Assembly: GCF_007829875.1 (NCBI RefSeq)
Contig: NZ_VIWV01000001.1
Coordinates: forward strand, 4,806,501-4,870,500
DNA from: Streptomyces capillispiralis
GTDB taxonomy: Bacteria > Actinomycetota > Actinomycetes > Streptomycetales > Streptomycetaceae
Length of the DNA stretch: 64,000 nucleotides
Reading direction: 5' to 3'
Shown here: piece by piece, positions 43,126-51,529 of the stretch
Numbering within the stretch: position 1 is the first letter of the stretch
How the letters are laid out: each line of letters starts with the position of its first letter
The notes under the pieces: generated by a model
Databases searched by the model: none
What the model saw: the letters and a program-made list of their open reading frames with translations, nothing else
What the model was told of the DNA's origin: nothing
Translations under genes and position numbers: made by a program

Positions 43126-44418
43126 ATGAAGCTGTCCGCCCGCCTGGTCGCCGTCGCGGCCGTCCTCGCCACCGCCGCCTGCGCGCCCCAGACCTCCGGC
43201 ACCTCCTCCTCCGACAAGGACGAGAAGACCGGCACCCTGCGCGTCTGGCTCTTCCAGGAAGTCAACAACAAGCCCAAGGAACGGGCCGTCGACTCCGTCC
43301 TGGCCGCGTTCGAGAAGGCGCACGAGGACACCGAGGTCACCGTCGAGTACATACCCGTCGAGACCCGCGCCCAGCGCATCAAGGCCGCCTTCAACGACCC
43401 GGAGTCCGCACCCGACCTCATCGAGTACGGCAACACCGACACCGCGGGCTATGTGAAGGACGGCGGACTCGCCGACGTCACCGCGGAGTTCACGGCCTGG
43501 GACGAGGCCAAGGACACCGACCCGACCGCCAGACAGTCGGTCACCGTCGACGGAAAGGTCTACGGAGCCCCGTACTTCGTCGGCGTCCGCGCGCTGTACT
43601 ACCGCACCGACGTCTTCGACGAGCTCGGCCTGGACGTCCCGGAGAGCCAGGCCGAACTGATCTCCACCGCCCAGCAGATCCGCGCCGCCAGGCCGGACAT
43701 GTACGGCATCGCGGTCGGCGGCGCCTACACCTACGGCGCGATGCCGTTCATCTGGGCCCACGGCGGTGAACTCGCCACCGGCAGGACGGGCTCGTACGCC
43801 TCCGCCATCGACGGCGCGGACGCGCGCAAGGGTATCGAGGCGTACACCTCGCTCTTCGGCGACGACAACTGCCCGGCCGCCAAGTGCGCCGGCATGGGCG
43901 GTAACGACACCGTGACCGCGTTCGCCTCGGGCAAGGCGGCGATGGCGATTGGCGGCGACTTCAGCCACGCGGCCGTGGAGGCCGGGAAGGTGAAGGGACA
44001 GTACGCGGTGGTGCCGCTGCCCGGCGTCGAGCCCGGCTCCATCGCCCCCGCGTTCGCGGGCGGCAACAACCTCGGTGTGCTGAAGTCCACTTCGCACCGC
44101 ACCCTCGCCGTCGACCTGATGAAGCGGCTCGCGTCCAAGGAGGCGCAGGGCGAGCTGTTCGACGCGATGGGCTTCCTGCCGACGTTCTCCGACGTGCGGC
44201 AGCAGGTGGCGGTGAAGGAGCCGTTCGTGAAGCCGTTCGTCGAGACGCTCGCCGCGGACACCAAGTTCGTGCCGGCCTCGCCGGCCTGGGCGCAGATCGA
44301 CTCCTCGCTGGTCCTGCCGACGATGTTCCAGGAGATCGTCAGCGGCAAGAAGGACGTGGCCGCCGCCTCGGCGGACGCGGCGAAGAAGATGAACGAGGCG
44401 TTCGGGTCCGCCGGATGA
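43126..44418 (+). CDS. Sugar ABC transporter substrate-binding lipoprotein
   Basis: Protein of 430 aa, family 1 extracellular solute-binding protein. The signal peptide ends in the lipobox ATAAC (Cys about 20). TLRVWLFQEVNNKPKERAVD opens the mature domain, and GGNDTVTAFASGKAAMAIGG is the usual motif. The RBS GGAGGAG lies before the ATG. It is the first gene of a four-gene operon with two permeases and a GH20 hexosaminidase and lacks its own ATPase, so it probably shares a multitask ATPase such as MsiK. The likely ligand is an N-acetylglucosamine oligosaccharide, inferred from context. Confidence 0.9.
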   Translation: MKLSARLVAVAAVLATAACAPQTSGTSSSDKDEKTGTLRVWLFQEVNNKPKERAVDSVLAAFEKAHEDTEVTVEYIPVETRAQRIKAAFNDPESAPDLIEYGNTDTAGYVKDGGLADVTAEFTAWDEAKDTDPTARQSVTVDGKVYGAPYFVGVRALYYRTDVFDELGLDVPESQAELISTAQQIRAARPDMYGIAVGGAYTYGAMPFIWAHGGELATGRTGSYASAIDGADARKGIEAYTSLFGDDNCPAAKCAGMGGNDTVTAFASGKAAMAIGGDFSHAAVEAGKVKGQYAVVPLPGVEPGSIAPAFAGGNNLGVLKSTSHRTLAVDLMKRLASKEAQGELFDAMGFLPTFSDVRQQVAVKEPFVKPFVETLAADTKFVPASPAWAQIDSSLVLPTMFQEIVSGKKDVAAASADAAKKMNEAFGSAG

Positions 44419-45374
44419 CGGCGCCCACCGGCTCGGCGGACCTGGACCGCGGGCGGGTGCGGGTGGTCCGTGGCGTCCCGCGCAGCTCCCCGCGCCCCCG
44501 GGGAGGTTCGGGCACCCCCTGGCTCTATCTCGCGCCCGCGCTCGTCGTCCTCGGCGGACTGCTCGCCTACCCGATCTACCAGCTCGGCCTGATCTCGCTC
44601 TTCCACTACACCCAGGCGCAGGTCAGCGGCGGGGAGCCGACCACCTTCGAGGGGTTCGGCAACTACGCCGAGCTCTTCGCCGACGAGCGGTTCTGGCAGG
44701 TGCTGCTGGCCACCGTGCTGTTCGCGGCGGCCTGCGTGGTCTGCACCCTGGCCGTGGGCTGCGCGCTCGCCGTGCTCCTCACCCGGGTGCGGGCGGTGCC
44801 CCGGCTCGCGCTGATGCTGGCCGCGCTCGGCGCCTGGGCCACCCCGGCCGTCACCGGCTCCACGGTCTGGCTGTTCCTCTTCGACCCCGACTTCGGCCCG
44901 GTCAACCGGGTGCTGGGCCTCGGCGACCACTCGTGGACGTACGGGCGGCTCAGCGCGTTCTTCCTGGTGCTGCTCGAAGTGGTCTGGTGCTCCTTCCCCT
45001 TCGTGATGGTGACGGTCTACGCCGGCATCCGCGCCGTACCGTCCGAGGTGCTGGAGGCCGCCGCGCTCGACGGGGCCTCGCAGTGGCGGATCTGGCGCTC
45101 GGTGCTCGCCCCGATGCTCCGGCCCATCCTCGTGGTGGTCACCATCCAGTCGGTCATCTGGGACTTCAAGGTCTTCACCCAGATCTACGTGATGACGAAC
45201 GGCGGCGGCATCGCGGGCCAGAACCTGGTCCTCAACGTCTACGCCTACCAGCAGGCGTTCGCGTCGTCGCAGTACAGCCTCGGCGCGGCGATCGGCGTGG
45301 TGATGCTGCTGATCCTGCTCACCGTGACGCTGGTGTATCTGCGGCTGCTGCGCCGCCAGGGGGAGGAACTGTGA
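44415..45374 (+). CDS. Sugar ABC permease (MalF type)
   Basis: Protein of 319 aa with six TM helices, beginning after a basic Pro-rich start (RGVPRSSPRPRGG). The EAA loop is VLEAAALDGASQWRIWRSVL, which docks the shared ATPase. It overlaps the preceding gene by 4 nt (ATGA) and the next by 4 nt (GTGA). Confidence 0.92.
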   Translation: MTAPTGSADLDRGRVRVVRGVPRSSPRPRGGSGTPWLYLAPALVVLGGLLAYPIYQLGLISLFHYTQAQVSGGEPTTFEGFGNYAELFADERFWQVLLATVLFAAACVVCTLAVGCALAVLLTRVRAVPRLALMLAALGAWATPAVTGSTVWLFLFDPDFGPVNRVLGLGDHSWTYGRLSAFFLVLLEVVWCSFPFVMVTVYAGIRAVPSEVLEAAALDGASQWRIWRSVLAPMLRPILVVVTIQSVIWDFKVFTQIYVMTNGGGIAGQNLVLNVYAYQQAFASSQYSLGAAIGVVMLLILLTVTLVYLRLLRRQGEEL

Positions 45375-46249
45375 CGCTCGTGGGCCGGGACCGGAAACCC
45401 CGGGTGAATCCTGTGCGCCGGACGGTCCGGCGGCCGGGACGGCTCGCGGCCGAGACGGCGGCGCTGCTGACCGCCGCCGTGGTGGCCTTCCCGCTGTACT
45501 GGATGGTGCTGAGCGCCTTCAAACCGGCCGGTGAGATCGAGTCGTCCGAGCCGCGCCCGTGGACCCTGGCACCCACGCTGGACTCCTTCCGGCGGGTCTT
45601 CGGACAGCAGGAATTCGGCCGCTACTTCCTCAACAGCGTGGTCGTCGCGGTGGCCGTGGTGATCGCCTCGGCGCTGATCGCCTTTCTCGCCGCGACGGCC
45701 GTGACACGATTCCGCTTCCGTATGCGGACCACCCTGCTGATCATGTTTCTGGTGGCCCAGATGGTGCCCGTGGAAGCGCTCACCATCCCCCTGTTCTTCG
45801 TCATGCGGGACTTCGGCCAGCTGAACACGCTGTGGTCGCTGATCCTGCCCCACATCGCGTTCTCCCTGCCGTTCGCGATCTGGATGCTCAGGGGGTTCGT
45901 GAAGGCCGTTCCGGAGGCGCTGGAGGAGGCCGCCTACATCGACGGGGCGAGCCGTGCGCGCTTTCTGTGGCAGATCCTTTTCCCGCTCGTCCTGCCCGGC
46001 CTGGTGGCCACCAGCGTGTTTTCCTTCATCTCCACCTGGAACGACTTCCTGTTCGCCAAGTCCTTCATCATCAGCGACATCTCGCAGTCGACCCTGCCGA
46101 TGGCGCTGCTGGTCTTCTACAAACCCGACGAGCCGGACTGGGGCGGGGTCATGGCGGCGTCCACGGTGATGACGATTCCGGTACTGGTGTTCTTCGTACT
46201 CGTGCAGCGGCGTCTGGTCTCCGGACTGGGCGGCGCGGTAAAGGACTGA
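45371..46249 (+). CDS. Sugar ABC permease (MalG type)
   Basis: Protein of 292 aa from GTG 45371, overlapping the MalF-type gene stop. Six TM helices, with FPLYWMVLSAFKPAGEI near the start and the EAA loop ALEEAAYIDGASRARFLWQI. It pairs with the upstream permease and is followed by the hexosaminidase gene after 1 nt. Confidence 0.92.
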   Translation: MTLVGRDRKPRVNPVRRTVRRPGRLAAETAALLTAAVVAFPLYWMVLSAFKPAGEIESSEPRPWTLAPTLDSFRRVFGQQEFGRYFLNSVVVAVAVVIASALIAFLAATAVTRFRFRMRTTLLIMFLVAQMVPVEALTIPLFFVMRDFGQLNTLWSLILPHIAFSLPFAIWMLRGFVKAVPEALEEAAYIDGASRARFLWQILFPLVLPGLVATSVFSFISTWNDFLFAKSFIISDISQSTLPMALLVFYKPDEPDWGGVMAASTVMTIPVLVFFVLVQRRLVSGLGGAVKD

Positions 46250-46250
46250 C

Positions 46251-47894
46251 GTGACCGAACTGATTCCAGCGCCCCGCAGCGTCGTCGCCGGTTCCGGCGA
46301 GGTGCGGCTGACGGCGCGTTCCGGACTCCATGCCGCCCGGGGGACGGAGGGCGTCGGCCAGTGGCTGCGCACCGTCCTGTGGCAGGCGACCGGCCTGCCG
46401 CTGCGCGAGGCGCGCGAACTCGACGACACCGACGGCGACGGCATCGGGCTCCGGCTCGATCCCCGGCTGGGCCCCGAGGAGTACCGCCTCGTCAGCGACC
46501 CCGGCGGCGTCCTGGTCGAGGGCGGCAGCGCGGCCGGTGTCTTCCGGGGCGCCCAGACGCTGCGGCAGCTCCTCGGCCCGGACGCGTTCCGCAGGGCGCC
46601 GCTCCGCCGCGACCGGGTCTGGGCGGTGCCCCACGTCACCGTCGAGGACGCCCCCCGCTTCCGCTGGCGCGGACTCATGCTCGACGTCGCCCGGCACTTC
46701 ATGCCCAAGGAAGGCGTGCTGCGCTATCTCGATCTGATGGCCGCGCACAAACTCAACGTCCTCCACTTCCACCTGACGGACGATCAGGGGTGGCGCGTCG
46801 AGATCCGGCGCCATCCGAAGCTCACCGAGGTCGGCTCCTGGCGCGCCCGGACGAAAATCGGCCACCGCGCCTCACCGCTGTGGGACGACAAGCCGCACGG
46901 CGGTCACTACACCCAGGACGACATCCGCGAGATCGTCGCCTACGCCGCCGAACGGCATATCAGCGTGGTCCCGGAAATCGACGTGCCCGGCCACTCGCAG
47001 GCCGCCATCGCCGCGTATCCGGAACTCGGCAACACCGATGTCGTCGACACCGCCTCCCTGACCGTCTGGGACACCTGGGGCATCAATCCGAACGTACTCG
47101 CCCCCACCGACGACACCCTGCGCTTCTACGAGGAGGTGCTCGAGGAAGTCCTGGAACTGTTCCCGGCGGACGCCGGCCCGTTCTCGCCGTTCGTGCACAT
47201 CGGCGGCGACGAATGCGTCAAGGACCAGTGGCGCGCCTCGGACACCGCGCAGAAGCAGATCTCCAACCTCGGACTGGCCGACGAGGAGGCCCTGCAGGGC
47301 TGGTTCATCGGGCATTTCCACACCTGGCTCGCCGCCCGGGGACGCCGGCTGATCGGCTGGGACGAGATCCTCCAGGGCGGGCTCGCGCCGGGCGCCGCGG
47401 TCTCCTCCTGGCGCGGCTACGCGGGCGGGGTGACCGCCGCCCGCGCCGGGCACGACGTGGTCATGTGCCCCGAGCAGCAGGTGTACCTGGACCACCGGCA
47501 GGCCGCGGGCCCCGAGGAGCCGGTGCCGATCGGGTACGTGCGCACCCTGGAGGACGTCTACCGGTTCGAGCCCGTACCGGCGGAGCTGACCCCCGAGGAG
47601 GCCGCGCGGGTGCTGGGCACCCAGGCCAACGTGTGGACCGAGGTGATGGAGGACCAGGGGCGCGTGGACTACCAGACGTTCCCCCGGCTCGCCGCCCTCG
47701 CCGAGGTCGCCTGGAGCGCCCTGCCCGCCCCCGAGGAACGGGACTTCGCCGGCTTCGAACGGCGCATGACCACCCACTACCGGCGCCTGGACGCGCTCGG
47801 GGTCGGCTACCGGCCGCCCACCGGACCCCTGCCCTGGCAGACGCGTCCGGGCGTACTGGGCCGCCCGATCGACGGCCCGCCCCCGAACCTCTGA
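46251..47894 (+). CDS. Beta-N-acetylhexosaminidase (GH20)
   Basis: Enzyme of 547 aa. An N-terminal GH20b-like alpha/beta domain (1-130) precedes the catalytic barrel. RGLMLDVARHFMP and HLTDDQGWR (binding) lead to the catalytic pair in HIGGDE (Asp320-Glu321) and later GTQANVWTEVM. There is no signal peptide, so it is probably cytoplasmic and cleaves imported chitobiose or related GlcNAc oligosaccharides into GlcNAc. It is the last gene of the ABC operon, which explains the dre-like control site upstream. Confidence 0.94.
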   Translation: MTELIPAPRSVVAGSGEVRLTARSGLHAARGTEGVGQWLRTVLWQATGLPLREARELDDTDGDGIGLRLDPRLGPEEYRLVSDPGGVLVEGGSAAGVFRGAQTLRQLLGPDAFRRAPLRRDRVWAVPHVTVEDAPRFRWRGLMLDVARHFMPKEGVLRYLDLMAAHKLNVLHFHLTDDQGWRVEIRRHPKLTEVGSWRARTKIGHRASPLWDDKPHGGHYTQDDIREIVAYAAERHISVVPEIDVPGHSQAAIAAYPELGNTDVVDTASLTVWDTWGINPNVLAPTDDTLRFYEEVLEEVLELFPADAGPFSPFVHIGGDECVKDQWRASDTAQKQISNLGLADEEALQGWFIGHFHTWLAARGRRLIGWDEILQGGLAPGAAVSSWRGYAGGVTAARAGHDVVMCPEQQVYLDHRQAAGPEEPVPIGYVRTLEDVYRFEPVPAELTPEEAARVLGTQANVWTEVMEDQGRVDYQTFPRLAALAEVAWSALPAPEERDFAGFERRMTTHYRRLDALGVGYRPPTGPLPWQTRPGVLGRPIDGPPPNL

Positions 47895-48212
47895 CGTCCC
47901 CGCCGTCCCGCGCGCCCGGCGGCCCGCCGCCGGGCCCGGGGCCCCGAACGGGCCCTGCCCGCCCGTCCGTCCCGGGCCGAACAGGTCACGCGATACGGCA
48001 CAGGAGTCACCGAAGAGGGTCATGCCGAAACGTACCGGCTATGCCGGGTCAATTCGGGCATGCCCGGGGTGAGGTGGGCGAATGCCTCCTAGCGGACCCC
48101 CGTCTTCGGCGCCTGCCAAGATGTGCCAGAGTTGCCACGTCCGCCCTGTCAGGTCGTACCGTACGGCAGCACAGGTGGGACCAGGTGGGGCAGCGGGAAG
48201 GGGCAGCCGGTT
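47895..48212. other. 318-nt gap between GH20 and molybdenum-hydroxylase operons
   Basis: A GC-rich palindrome (47914-47923 with 47926-47935) just after the hexosaminidase stop probably acts as terminator. The rest must carry the promoter of the next operon, but no clear -35/-10 pair stands out. No coding potential was recognised. Confidence 0.45.
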
Positions 48213-49106
48213 TTGAGCACGCACGCACCGCAGGCGGCGCAGGCCGTGACACTGCCGACGACCCTGGACGAGGCGGTGGCGGCGCTCACCGCCGTGCCCG
48301 CCGCCGTGCCCGTGGCGGGCGGCACCGACCTGATGGCCGCCGTCAACTCCGGTCAGCTCAGGCCCGCCGCCCTGGTCGGCCTCGGCCGGATCAGCGAGAT
48401 CCGCGGCTGGCAGTACCTGGACGGGCACGCGCTGCTCGGCGCCGGTCTCACCCACGCGCGGATGGGACGCCCCGACTTCGCCGCCCTCATCCCGGCGCTC
48501 GCCGCCTCCGCGCGCGCCGCCGGACCGCCGCACATCCGCAACGCCGGCACCCTGGGCGGCAACATCGCCTCCGCCGCCCCCACCGGGGACGCGCTGCCCG
48601 TCCTGGCCGCCCTGGAGGCGACGCTGATCATCGCGGGCCCGGGCGGGGCCCGCCGCGAGATCCCGGTGTCGCACCTGCTCGCCGGGATGGACCTGCTGCG
48701 CCCGGGCGAACTCATCGGCTACGTGCGCGTACCGCTGCTGCACGCCCCCCAGGTCTTCCTGAAGGCGACCGGCCGCACCGGCCCCGGCCGCGCGGTCGCG
48801 TCCGTCGCCCTGGTGCTCGACCCGGCCCGCCGCGGCGTCCGCTGCGCGGTGGGCGCCATAGCGCCGATGCCGCTGCGGCCCCTGGAGGCCGAGCAGTGGG
48901 TCGCGCAGCTCATCGACTGGGACAACAACCGCGCGATCGTGCCCGACGCACTGACCGCGTTCGGGGAGTACGTCGCCGCGGCCTGCATCCCCGACGCCGC
49001 CCCCGGCGAGGACGGCACCGTCCCACCACTACCGCCCGCGGTACTGCACCTGCGGCGCACCGTCGCCGCGCTGGCCCGACGAGCACTGGGGAGGGCGCTG
49101 TCGTGA
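48213..49106 (+). CDS. Molybdenum hydroxylase FAD-binding subunit
   Basis: Protein of 297 aa from TTG 48213, preceded by GGGAAGGGG at 48195-48203. The CoxM/XdhB-type FAD domain shows VAGGTDLMAAVNSGQL (FAD pyrophosphate loop) and IRNAGTLGGNIASAAPTGD, the classic double-glycine FAD motif. It would pass electrons between the iron-sulfur subunit and an acceptor. It overlaps the next gene by 4 nt. Confidence 0.9.
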   Translation: MSTHAPQAAQAVTLPTTLDEAVAALTAVPAAVPVAGGTDLMAAVNSGQLRPAALVGLGRISEIRGWQYLDGHALLGAGLTHARMGRPDFAALIPALAASARAAGPPHIRNAGTLGGNIASAAPTGDALPVLAALEATLIIAGPGGARREIPVSHLLAGMDLLRPGELIGYVRVPLLHAPQVFLKATGRTGPGRAVASVALVLDPARRGVRCAVGAIAPMPLRPLEAEQWVAQLIDWDNNRAIVPDALTAFGEYVAAACIPDAAPGEDGTVPPLPPAVLHLRRTVAALARRALGRALS

Positions 49107-51529
49107 CCGACGACCAGCACGGACAGGGCACGCCCCCGGGCGGCGGCCGCTGGGACCCGCTGCCCCAGGGCGAGTACGACGACGGCGCCACGGCCTTCGT
49201 GAACCTCCCCGAGGGCGGCATCGACGCCCTGCTGGACGCCATGGAGAGCCCGCTCGCGGCGCCGGGGCACGGCTATGTGCCGCCGCAGATAACGGTCACT
49301 CCCGCTACCACCGCGGGCATCGACCCGGCGGCCACCGGCACCTGGGCGGCGCCCGGCGCGCCCGTCGACGGCGCCCAGTGGCACGACCCGCAGGCCGCCG
49401 AGGGCGACGCGGCCACGGGCGACCGGTTCACCTACGACCCCGGCGTCACCGGGCAGTGGACCTATGAGGAGACGGGCAGCCCGGAGCACCCCGCGCCCGG
49501 ACACGACGTCACCGGCCAGTGGTCGATCCCCGTCGCCGGCGGCGACCTGCCGGACGAGTCGGGCGAGTTCACCACGTCCGCCCTGGTCGAGCAGTGGGGC
49601 GGCACCCCGCCGGCCACCCTCCCGGGCGGCGCCCCGGCCCCCTGGGCCGACCAGGCCATCGGCCGGCCGTGGGGGCCCGGCGTGCCGGGGGTCCCGCAGG
49701 AGCAGGACCCGGCGCACCCGGAGACCGGACACGGCCCCGCGCACGAGCAGTACGACCAGTACGACCAGCAGGCACCGCACGGGCAGCACGGGCCGTACGA
49801 GCAGGTGCCGCACGAGCAGTACGGGCAGCAGGCGCAGCCCCACGGGGAGCCCGGTGCGGGACCCGCGTACCAGCAGGCGCCCGGACCGGACGCCTACGAC
49901 GGGCGGTTCGCCCACGACGCGTCCGCGGCCGGACGGCACGCGGCCGGTCACGCGCCCGAGCGGCCCGGCGGGGCGGAACACCTGCCGGGCGCCGGTGCCG
50001 CGCCGGATCCTTCCGGCGTGCCCGGTCCGGTGCCGGAGCAGCCCGCGGACGCCGTCGCGGCGCGGCCCCACGGCGAGCCCGCCCCGGGCGACGGCCCGGT
50101 CTTCGGCCGGCCGTCCGCCCCGGACGCGTACGACGGGCAGCCCGCCCACCACGACGCGCACGCGCCCGCGGGGCCGGCGGACCGGCACGACCCCGAGCCG
50201 TCCGGCGCCCCGGAACACCCCGCGGCGGGCGCCGCGCCGGGCAGCCCCGTGGCACCCGGTCACGCCCCCGAGCAGCCCTCCGCCGGTCACGCCCCCGAGC
50301 AGCCCTCCGCCGGTCACGCCCCGGAGCCCTCCGGTGCGCCCGGTCACGCCCCCGAGCAGCCCGCGCACGAGGGGCCCCGGTCGGCCGGTGTGCCGCAGCC
50401 GTTCCCCGTCGAGGGGTACGCGGAACCGCCGTGGCCGTCCGACGCGGAGGCCGCCGACGGCGCCCCGCCCGCGCCCCGGGAGCACCCGCAGCCCGGCGGC
50501 CAGGACGCCTCCGCGCCCGTTTCCGGGGCCGCTGGGGCCTCGGAGGCCCCTGAGGGCCCCGGGGCCGCCGACGAGGCCCCTGAGGCCGCCGAGAGCCCCG
50601 CGGAGCCCTCCGCCGCCGACGGGACCGGCCAGGAGCCCGGCGCCGAGCCGGACCCCGTCGCCGACGAGAGCGCCCCGGCGGCCGACGCCGAGTCCCCGGA
50701 CGGGGCCGCCGTCCCGACGGCGCACGACGGTTCCGGCGCACCCGACGCCACGGACGCCCAGGACGCCGCGGAGGCCCCGGAGACCGAGGACGCCGCGGAG
50801 ACCCCGGACGCCCCCGGCACGGCGGACGCGGACGCCCCGGACGATGCGGCCCAGCCCCCCGCCCCGGACGCCGCGCCCCCCGGTGCCCCGCACGACGACC
50901 ACCCCCTGGCCACCTACGTGCTCCGCGTCAACGGCACCGACCGGCCCGTCACCGACGCCTGGATCGGCGAGTCGCTGCTCTACGTGCTGCGCGAGCGGCT
51001 CGGGCTGGCCGGCGCCAAGGACGGCTGCTCGCAGGGCGAGTGCGGCGCCTGCAACGTGCAGGTCGACGGCCGGCTCGTGGCGTCCTGCCTGGTCCCGGCC
51101 GTCACCGCGGCCGGCAGCGAGGTCCGTACCGTCGAGGGACTGGCCCAGGACGGCCACCCCTCGGACGTGCAGCGGGCGCTCGCGCGGTGCGGCGCCGTGC
51201 AGTGCGGCTTCTGCGTACCGGGCATGGCGATGACCGTGCACGACCTCCTGGAGGGCAACCCCGCCCCCACCGAGCTGGAGACCCGCCAGGCCCTCTGCGG
51301 CAACCTGTGCCGCTGCTCCGGCTACCGGGGCGTGGTGGACGCCGTCAAGGAGGTCGTCGCCGAACGCGAGGCGCACTCCGAGTCCCCCGAGTCCGGCCCG
51401 GACGGCGAGGCGGACACGCCCCGCATCCCGCACCAGGCGGGACCCGGCGCCGGCGGGGTCAACCCCTCGGCGTTCCACACCCCCGAACCCCATGACCGGG
51501 ACCACGGCCAGGACGGAGGCCAGGCGTGA
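49103..51529 (+). CDS. 2Fe-2S subunit with ~600-residue disordered N-terminal extension
   Basis: Protein of 808 aa from GTG 49103 (GTGA overlap with the FAD subunit gene). The last 200 residues are a normal CoxS/XdhC-type subunit: a plant-type cluster CSQGECGACNVQVDG and an alpha-helical cluster VQCGFCVPGMAMT...CGNLCRCSGYRG. Everything before about residue 598 is low complexity: TGQW repeats, a Gln/Tyr/His part (EQYDQYDQQ), GHAPEQPSA repeats, and an Ala/Glu/Pro/Asp region. Typical family length is about 160-200 aa. The extension is continuous in frame with strong GC-codon bias, so it appears translated. Confidence 0.85.
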   Translation: MTDDQHGQGTPPGGGRWDPLPQGEYDDGATAFVNLPEGGIDALLDAMESPLAAPGHGYVPPQITVTPATTAGIDPAATGTWAAPGAPVDGAQWHDPQAAEGDAATGDRFTYDPGVTGQWTYEETGSPEHPAPGHDVTGQWSIPVAGGDLPDESGEFTTSALVEQWGGTPPATLPGGAPAPWADQAIGRPWGPGVPGVPQEQDPAHPETGHGPAHEQYDQYDQQAPHGQHGPYEQVPHEQYGQQAQPHGEPGAGPAYQQAPGPDAYDGRFAHDASAAGRHAAGHAPERPGGAEHLPGAGAAPDPSGVPGPVPEQPADAVAARPHGEPAPGDGPVFGRPSAPDAYDGQPAHHDAHAPAGPADRHDPEPSGAPEHPAAGAAPGSPVAPGHAPEQPSAGHAPEQPSAGHAPEPSGAPGHAPEQPAHEGPRSAGVPQPFPVEGYAEPPWPSDAEAADGAPPAPREHPQPGGQDASAPVSGAAGASEAPEGPGAADEAPEAAESPAEPSAADGTGQEPGAEPDPVADESAPAADAESPDGAAVPTAHDGSGAPDATDAQDAAEAPETEDAAETPDAPGTADADAPDDAAQPPAPDAAPPGAPHDDHPLATYVLRVNGTDRPVTDAWIGESLLYVLRERLGLAGAKDGCSQGECGACNVQVDGRLVASCLVPAVTAAGSEVRTVEGLAQDGHPSDVQRALARCGAVQCGFCVPGMAMTVHDLLEGNPAPTELETRQALCGNLCRCSGYRGVVDAVKEVVAEREAHSESPESGPDGEADTPRIPHQAGPGAGGVNPSAFHTPEPHDRDHGQDGGQA

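Noticed and set aside
46361..49102. Open frame continuing far upstream of the 2Fe-2S gene
   Set aside because: It is an alternative-frame shadow across the GH20 and FAD genes. GTG 49103 with GTGA coupling is the credible start.
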